Below are positions 1 to 3,462 of a DNA stretch of 5,357 nt, one piece after another. The notes beneath the pieces are model-generated. The model searched no databases. It saw only the letters and a list, made by a program, of their open reading frames with translations, and was not told the origin of the DNA. How positions within the stretch are numbered: the first letter of the stretch is position 1; each line of letters begins with the position of its first letter. A program made the position numbers and the translations under genes. Source of the DNA: an uncultured Clostridia bacterium (lineage in GTDB: Bacteria; Bacillota; Clostridia; Christensenellales; UBA1242); the NCBI GenBank assembly GCA_947625955.1, contig CANQQH010000077.1:1-5357 (forward strand), written 5' to 3'.

Positions 1-167
1 CAAAAATATATAACAAAAATGCCTATGGTGATCTTATCGTTTCAATACTTGTTGAGCTTCCAAAGAATCTTGACAGAGCGCAAAAATTGCTTATTGAAAA
101 GCTAAACGACGACCTAAAACTCAATCAATACAGCAAGAAAAAGCAATACCTCGACAAAATCAAATAG
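1..167 (+). CDS. dnaJ: DnaJ (Hsp40) co-chaperone, C-terminal end only
   Basis: Only the last 54 codons are in the window, read in the frame starting at base 3 and ending at TAG 165-167. DnaJ is the cytosolic J-domain co-chaperone that binds unfolded protein and stimulates the DnaK ATPase. What is visible is the end of C-terminal substrate-binding domain II. The stretch NAYGDLIVSILVELPKNL matches the family pattern of GDLIV or GDLYV, a beta-strand, then a P-x-N-L turn. A helix follows (RAQKLLIEKLNDDL) and then a short lysine-rich tail ending in KIK. The J domain and zinc-finger cysteines would lie to the left and cannot be checked. The next gene being rsmE supports the call, because dnaJ precedes the prmA-rsmE-mtaB group in Bacillota. 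A strong terminator follows 10 nt after the stop. The call rests on a short fragment plus context. Confidence 0.82.
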   Translation, partial: KIYNKNAYGDLIVSILVELPKNLDRAQKLLIEKLNDDLKLNQYSKKKQYLDKIK

Positions 168-177
168 ACAAATTATC

Positions 178-209
178 AAAAAAAGATGCAATTTATTGTG
201 TCTTTTTTT
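178..209 (+). terminator. Intrinsic terminator after dnaJ
   Basis: The left arm 178-191 (seven A, then GATGCAA) pairs with the right arm 196-209 (TTGTGTC, then seven T) around a TTTA loop. That gives 14 consecutive pairs, two of them G-T wobbles (187-200 and 188-199). The run of seven T forms the U-tract. The A-run opposite it could let the hairpin also work for transcription on the other strand. It lies 10 nt after the dnaJ stop codon, so it should end the dnaJ transcript. Its right arm overlaps the putative -35 of rsmE. Confidence 0.85.
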
Positions 210-224
210 ATATTGTGCTAATAT
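196..224 (+). promoter_or_regulatory. Putative extended -10 promoter for rsmE-mtaB
   Basis: The -35-like element is TTGTGT (196-201, three of six consensus positions). After a 17-nt spacer comes the -10 TAATAT (219-224, four of six), preceded by TGC (216-218), which makes an extended -10. Transcription would start near 231, leaving a leader of about 12 nt. A Shine-Dalgarno AAGG at 231-234 sits 8 nt before the ATG, essentially at the RNA 5' end. The -35 lies inside the dnaJ terminator stem. The assignment comes from pattern and spacing only. Confidence 0.6.
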
Positions 225-242
225 AAAGAAAAGGAAAATAAT

Positions 243-971
243 ATGAAACTCAAAAGATACTATGTTGAAACCGAGCTGAAAGAGAACAAGCGTTTTGTCA
301 TCGATGGCGACGAATATCATCATCTCAAAGATGTGATGCGAAGCAAAGTTGGCGACAAGATTATTGTTTTTAACGGGAGCGGAGAGGACGCAATTTGCAC
401 AATAGAAAAGCTTGACAAAAAAAATGGTGAAGCAACAATAAACGAAATCAGGAAAAATAGCAGCGAACCAAAAATCAATGTCACGCTATATCAAGCAGTT
501 TGCAAAGGCGAAAAACTATCACTCATAACTCAAAAGATAACCGAACTTGGCGCGGCAAACATGGTTGTGTTTTATAGCAAGTTCACAGATATAAAAGACA
601 AAACGAGCAAACTCGATAAACTTGAAAAGGTTTCAATCGCAGCATCAAAGCAATGCGGAAGAAGTAGCATCATAAAACCCGAAGGCGTTGTTGATTTTGA
701 AAAGATGGTGAGTCTCGCAAAAAAACACGAAAAAGTCTTCGTGCTATATGAGAACGAAGACAACAATCTTTTCTTTGACGAGCTTCAAAAAAACGCAAAA
801 TTCAAGAATTTTGGCGTAATAATTGGTGCAGAAGGCGGTTTTAGCGCAGAAGAAATCGATTTTATGAAGAAAAACAACTTCGAAATTGTAAGTCTTGGAA
901 ACAGAATACTAAGAACAGAAACGGCGGCAATTGTTTCAGTTGCAACGCTCATGTTTGCTCTTGAAAGGTAG
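243..971 (+). CDS. rsmE: 16S rRNA m3U1498 methyltransferase RsmE
   Basis: RsmE is a cytosolic SAM-dependent SPOUT-class enzyme that methylates N3 of U1498 in helix 44 of 16S rRNA, acting on the assembled 30S subunit. The 242-residue product has the family's usual length. Residues 1 to about 72 form the PUA-like RNA-binding domain, with the typical YHHLKDVMRSKVGD (25-38). The rest is the SPOUT fold: KGEK (88-91), TELG (100-103), KQCGRS (136-141), and the knot motifs GAEGGFS (195-201) and LGNRILRTETA (218-228), which bind SAM. Most relatives read G-P-E-G-G where this has Ala196, a mild change. The ATG at 243 has AAGG 8 nt upstream. The gene ends 6 nt before mtaB, and the mtaB ribosome binding site overlaps its stop codon, so the two are surely co-transcribed. 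In many Bacillota prmA precedes this gene; here dnaJ is next door. Confidence 0.95.
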   Translation: MKLKRYYVETELKENKRFVIDGDEYHHLKDVMRSKVGDKIIVFNGSGEDAICTIEKLDKKNGEATINEIRKNSSEPKINVTLYQAVCKGEKLSLITQKITELGAANMVVFYSKFTDIKDKTSKLDKLEKVSIAASKQCGRSSIIKPEGVVDFEKMVSLAKKHEKVFVLYENEDNNLFFDELQKNAKFKNFGVIIGAEGGFSAEEIDFMKKNNFEIVSLGNRILRTETAAIVSVATLMFALER

Positions 972-977
972 GACGAT

Positions 978-2255
978 ATGAACAAAAGAAAAATTTCAAT
1001 AATAACGCTTGGTTGCAAAGTCAATCAATATGAAAGCAGCAGCATCGCAAAAGCACTTGAAGACAATGGCTTTATTGTTCATCAATCTCTTGAAAACGCC
1101 GATGCCTTTGTTCTCAACACCTGTGCTGTTACAAACGAAGCTGAAAGAAAGTCGCGCGGCATGATTGCAAAGATACGCAAACTCAATGAAACCGCGCCAA
1201 TCTTCGTTTGCGGCTGCTCCTCTCAACACAATCCTGACATTTTCAAAAAATATTCTGGCGTCAAAGCAATCTATGGAACAAGCAACAAGTTTGAACTTGT
1301 TGACCTCATAAAAAGTAAATTAAATGTTGAAGCTATTGAAAAAACCGATATCAGCAATAATTTTCAAGATAACTACACGGCAAAAAGCGAGCGTACTCGC
1401 GCCGTTATAAAAATTCAAGAGGGTTGCAACAACTTCTGCTCATATTGTTTGATTCCATACCTAAGAGGCAGGGAGAGAAGCCGCGACATCGAGTCAGTCA
1501 GAAAGGAAGTGGAGTTTCAAGCAAAAACAAGCAAGGAAATTGTGTTCACCGGCATAAACCTTTCGGCATATGGGAAGGAGTTTGGACTGTCGCTAAAAGA
1601 TATCGCTCTTCTCATGCAAAACTACAAAAATGTTCGCTTCCAATTCAGCTCTCTTGAACAAAACATCATCACCGACGACCTGCTTGAAGTGCTTTCAAAA
1701 ACCGAGAACTTCTGCCCACACTTTCACCTTTCATTGCAAAGTGGCTGTGACAAAACCCTAAAAGCCATGAACAGAAAATACTTGGCAAAAGACTACTATA
1801 AAAAAGTTGAACTCATTAGAAAGTATTTCAAGAACCCATCAATCACAACAGATATAATCGTTGGCTTCCCAACAGAAACCGAAGAAGACTTTGAAGAAAG
1901 CTATAATTTTGCAAAAAAATGCAGATTCTCAAAAATTCATGTTTTCCCATTCTCGCTGAGAAGTGGAACAATGGCTGAAAAATTAGTTAATGTTGCAACA
2001 AATGTGAAAGAGAGAGTGAAGAAACTCAGCGACCTTGACAAGCAGATGTTTGAAGAATATATCCTCTCAAACATTGGTCAAATTCATAGTGTCATCATTG
2101 AAGAAAGGCAAGAAAACCACTATGTTGGTCACACCGAAAACTATATAAAATGCTACATTAATCCTTCAAAAAAACTTGACCAAAATGACCTTGTTAAAGT
2201 GAAAATCGATAAATTTTACAAAGATGGTGCAATTGCAAGCATAGTGAGTTATTAA
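978..2255 (+). CDS. mtaB: tRNA t6A37 methylthiotransferase MtaB (radical SAM)
   Basis: MtaB converts t6A to ms2t6A at position 37 of ANN-decoding tRNAs, inserting sulfur by radical SAM chemistry with two 4Fe-4S clusters. The product has 425 residues and three domains in the expected order. The N-terminal MTTase domain (about 4-105) carries cluster-ligand candidates C13, C49 and C80. The radical SAM domain (about 140-364) carries the CxxxCxxC triad C150, C154, C157 within EGCNNFCSYCLIPYLRGRER, plus DIIVGFPTET (292-301). A TRAM RNA-binding domain occupies about 365-425. The signature LGCKVNQYES (11-20) points to the MtaB branch (B. subtilis YqeV type) rather than MiaB (GCQMN) or RimO (GCPKN). 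The start ATG has AAAGG (964-968) 9 nt upstream, embedded in the end of rsmE, which suggests translational coupling. No canonical terminator follows directly; a 216-nt AT-rich spacer leads to the rpsU promoter. Confidence 0.95.
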   Translation: MNKRKISIITLGCKVNQYESSSIAKALEDNGFIVHQSLENADAFVLNTCAVTNEAERKSRGMIAKIRKLNETAPIFVCGCSSQHNPDIFKKYSGVKAIYGTSNKFELVDLIKSKLNVEAIEKTDISNNFQDNYTAKSERTRAVIKIQEGCNNFCSYCLIPYLRGRERSRDIESVRKEVEFQAKTSKEIVFTGINLSAYGKEFGLSLKDIALLMQNYKNVRFQFSSLEQNIITDDLLEVLSKTENFCPHFHLSLQSGCDKTLKAMNRKYLAKDYYKKVELIRKYFKNPSITTDIIVGFPTETEEDFEESYNFAKKCRFSKIHVFPFSLRSGTMAEKLVNVATNVKERVKKLSDLDKQMFEEYILSNIGQIHSVIIEERQENHYVGHTENYIKCYINPSKKLDQNDLVKVKIDKFYKDGAIASIVSY

Positions 2256-2268
2256 CATTTTGCAAGGG

Positions 2269-2292
2269 TTTTTAACAATATATTGTTGAAAA
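2269..2292 (+). repeat. AT-rich palindrome / hairpin after mtaB
   Basis: Bases 2274-2287 (AACAATATATTGTT) are a perfect 14-bp palindrome. As RNA, 2269-2278 can pair with 2283-2292 around a TATA loop, giving ten pairs including one G-U. It starts 14 nt after the mtaB stop. No T-tract follows at once, so it is a poor intrinsic terminator. It could be a 3' stabilising hairpin, a protein-binding palindrome, or chance in AT-rich DNA. Confidence 0.4.
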
Positions 2293-2372
2293 GTGCGTGT
2301 TTTTGAGCAAAAATCACAGTTTTTATGCCTAAAAATTGCAAAAACATGAGCCGTAAAATTTCAGCATTAATA

Positions 2373-2398
2373 TTCGCAAAATTATTAAAATTTGCGAA
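2373..2398. repeat. Inverted repeat TTCGCAAA / TTTGCGAA in mtaB-rpsU spacer
   Basis: Perfect 8-bp arms at 2373-2380 and 2391-2398 are separated by a 10-nt AT-only spacer. It lies about 75 nt upstream of the rpsU -35, so it could serve the 3' end of the mtaB transcript or bind a regulator. No adjacent T-run makes it a textbook terminator, although six T occur at 2415-2420. The rest of the 2256-2471 spacer shows only A/T runs, including a small TTTTTA / TAAAAA hairpin at 2320-2335, and no supported gene. Confidence 0.45.
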
Positions 2399-2410
2399 AT
2401 TACACACTTC

Positions 2411-2500
2411 ATAATTTTTTAACAAATAAAAATATTATTAGAATATATTAATTATAAATTGTTTCATATTATTGACAAAAATATTATAAACTGCTAGAAT
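2411..2500 (+). promoter_or_regulatory. Strong promoter of rpsU with AT-rich upstream region
   Basis: A perfect -35 TTGACA (2472-2477) is followed by a 17-nt spacer and the -10 TAGAAT (2495-2500, five of six). TGC at 2492-2494 makes an extended -10. This is the closest to consensus of the promoters seen here, as expected for a ribosomal protein gene. The 60 bases just upstream (2411-2470) contain only four G or C, resembling an UP element for contact by the RNA polymerase alpha subunit. Transcription would start near 2507, giving a leader of about 26 nt. Confidence 0.85.
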
Positions 2501-2517
2501 AAGAACATATTTGTGAA

Positions 2518-2526
2518 GGGGAGGTG
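2518..2526 (+). promoter_or_regulatory. Ribosome binding site that fixes the rpsU start
   Basis: GGGGAGGTG contains GGAGGTGA, a long match to the 16S anti-Shine-Dalgarno sequence. The GGAGG core (2520-2524) ends 8 nt before ATG 2533, which is good spacing. The in-frame GTG at 2524, which would add three residues, is itself part of this site and so cannot be the start. Confidence 0.88.
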
Positions 2527-2532
2527 AAAAAA

Positions 2533-2712
2533 ATGTCAACCGTTAAAGTAGGTGAAAACGAAAGCCTTGAAAGTGCCATCAAAAGATTCAAACGCAAATG
2601 CCAAAAAGATGGTATCATAGGTGACATAAGGAAGAAAGAAGCTTATGTTAAACCAAGTGTTAAGCGTAAGAAAAAATCCGAAGCCGCCCAAAAGAGAAAT
2701 CGTAAAGGTTAA
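2533..2712 (+). CDS. rpsU: 30S ribosomal protein S21 (bS21)
   Basis: S21 is a small basic protein of the 30S platform that lies near the 3' end of 16S rRNA and helps initiation on natural mRNAs. The 59-residue product starts MSTVKVGENESLESAIKRFK and has the family core: NESLE (9-13), AIKRFKRKC (15-23), RKKEAYVKPSVKRKKKSEAA (33-52), and a basic tail. Its length is normal for bacterial S21. ATG 2533 is chosen over the in-frame GTG 2524 because the latter overlaps the Shine-Dalgarno sequence. The gene has its own strong promoter and a terminator starting 7 nt after the stop, so it is expressed as a single-gene unit, separate from mtaB, with which it is traditionally clustered in Bacillota. yqeY, the usual next gene, is not present. 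Confidence 0.97.
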   Translation: MSTVKVGENESLESAIKRFKRKCQKDGIIGDIRKKEAYVKPSVKRKKKSEAAQKRNRKG

Positions 2713-2718
2713 AAAACT

Positions 2719-2748
2719 TCCATCAACTTTCGTTGGTGGATTTTTTTT
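2719..2748 (+). terminator. Intrinsic terminator of rpsU
   Basis: TCCATCAAC (2719-2727) pairs with GTTGGTGGA (2732-2740) around a TTTC loop. This is a nine-pair stem with one wobble pair, followed at once by eight T (2741-2748). It begins 7 nt after the rpsU stop codon. Confidence 0.92.
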
Positions 2749-2830
2749 GAAAAAGTGCCATAAAAGGTCTATTCGGCAAAGCGAAGAAGAGTTTTTGTCG
2801 ATTTATCAAAACTTTATTATATTTTTCACG

Positions 2831-2860
2831 AAAAGGTCGAAAGACCCTTTTTTATTTTTT
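2831..2860 (+). terminator. Second hairpin/T-tract terminator with no obvious gene
   Basis: GGTC (2835-2838) pairs with GACC (2843-2846) around a GAAA tetraloop. With C2847 bulged, A2831-A2834 can also pair with T2848-T2851. T-runs follow at 2848-2853 and 2855-2860. The A-run before the stem means it could also act in the opposite direction. It lies about 90 nt after the rpsU terminator. It may back that terminator up, or end a small RNA that I cannot otherwise support. From 2749 to 3050 I see no convincing protein gene. Confidence 0.55.
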
Positions 2861-2975
2861 AGCTTTTTGTGTTTGGTAGATTTTGGTGGGTTTTGACAAA
2901 TTATGTTTCACCTAAGCTTTGCCTTCGTCGAAAACGCTGAAATAAAAAGTAGGATAAGAACTAAATTCCACTTTA

Positions 2976-3025
2976 TTTGCTATATTTTGTTTTGCTCATT
3001 CACGGCAGATTTTTAGCGCTATACT
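2976..3025 (+). promoter_or_regulatory. Candidate promoter region for the 115-residue gene
   Basis: Two -10-like elements precede the gene. TATATT (2981-2986) is preceded by TGC, an extended -10, but no -35 is evident at proper spacing; it would give a leader of about 58 nt. TATACT (3020-3025, five of six) has only a weak TTCACG (2999-3004) 15 nt upstream; it would give a leader of about 19 nt. Either could work, and neither is decisive. A promoter is expected here because the second terminator lies upstream. Confidence 0.4.
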
Positions 3026-3038
3026 GGAAAAGTATTTT

Positions 3039-3045
3039 AAGGAGG
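3039..3045 (+). promoter_or_regulatory. Perfect Shine-Dalgarno for the 115-residue gene
   Basis: AAGGAGG ends 5 nt before ATG 3051. It is a full-strength ribosome binding site, and it is the main evidence that the unrecognised reading frame downstream is really translated from this start. Confidence 0.85.
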
Positions 3046-3050
3046 CAACT

Positions 3051-3398
3051 ATGAGCAGTTTGAAAACACTAGCACAAAAGGCAAAATTTAGATTGAGAGC
3101 AATTTCACAAGATGATGTTAACGAGGAGAAAGTTCAAAAAGAGGTTTGCTTGTCCGCACGCGTGCAATATGCAATCATAGCCTCTAAGAAAAAAGTTGAA
3201 GACGACCCAATCTATAACAAGGTGAGAAAAATTCTTTCACGCGACGAAGACACCTTGTCGCCGCTTGCAGAACTCATTGAAGATGAGGGCTTTTGTAATC
3301 TTCCAAGCAGCCAGCAAGAAAAACTTTTATTCAACCTTTCAAAACGCTACACGCAGATAAAGGATCATGTCGCGTCGCAATTAAAAGAAGCAATGTGA
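3051..3398 (+). CDS. Hypothetical protein, 115 residues, soluble and helical
   Basis: I do not recognise a family. The product is charged throughout, with no signal peptide or membrane segment, so it is probably cytosolic. The N-terminus (1-16, MSSLKTLAQKAKFRLR) is basic and amphipathic. An acidic patch follows (20-31), then a stretch rich in Ala, Val and Ile (36-46), KKK at 47-49, and a 'DDPIYNKVRKIL' helix (51-62). Next come an acidic loop and a likely compact domain: PLAELIEDEGF (71-81), NLP (83-85), and a final helix of about 88-113 containing NLSKRY (95-100). There are two cysteines (33 and 82) and no metal-binding pattern. The ribosome binding site is perfect, the frame is open for 115 codons, and base use resembles the neighbours, so it is a real gene. 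It lies where yqeY often follows rpsU, but it is shorter than YqeY (about 150 residues) and I see no clear YqeY signature. It ends 64 nt before pcrA, which has its own promoter. Confidence 0.82.
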   Translation: MSSLKTLAQKAKFRLRAISQDDVNEEKVQKEVCLSARVQYAIIASKKKVEDDPIYNKVRKILSRDEDTLSPLAELIEDEGFCNLPSSQQEKLLFNLSKRYTQIKDHVASQLKEAM

Positions 3399-3416
3399 AA
3401 AAGAGGTCAAAACACT

Positions 3417-3445
3417 TTGCCTTTTGCTTTGTTATGTGCTAAAAT
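3417..3445 (+). promoter_or_regulatory. Putative extended -10 promoter of pcrA
   Basis: The -35 TTGCCT (3417-3422, four of six) is followed by a 17-nt spacer and the -10 TAAAAT (3440-3445, five of six), with TGC (3437-3439) making an extended -10. The start would be near 3452, leaving a leader of about 11 nt. The AAGG at 3451-3454 is the only Shine-Dalgarno-like element before ATG 3463. The arrangement from -10 to ATG is nearly a copy of that at rsmE. No terminator is visible between the upstream gene and this promoter, so read-through may add to expression. Confidence 0.65.
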
Positions 3446-3462
3446 AAACCAAGGCAAAAGTT

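Noticed and set aside
2503..2516. GAACATAT half of a LexA-like box just after the rpsU promoter
   Set aside because: The second half (GTTC) is absent, and SOS control of rpsU would make little sense. No LexA box was found before pcrA either.
2524..2532. GTG start giving rpsU three extra residues
   Set aside because: The GTG is part of the GGAGGTG Shine-Dalgarno itself. ATG 2533 has correct spacing and yields the normal S21 N-terminus.
2645..2896. 83-codon + strand reading frame overlapping rpsU
   Set aside because: It starts inside rpsU in another frame, runs through the rpsU terminator and the second terminator, has no ribosome binding site, and its translation is low-complexity Phe/Lys.
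2893..2898. Perfect TTGACA suggesting another promoter
   Set aside because: No acceptable -10 lies 15-19 nt downstream; the nearest A/T-rich hexamers have the wrong spacing.
2903..3016. 37-codon + strand reading frame starting ATG 2903
   Set aside because: It has no Shine-Dalgarno at useful spacing, no recognisable sequence, and it ends inside the promoter region of the next gene. It is best explained by chance.
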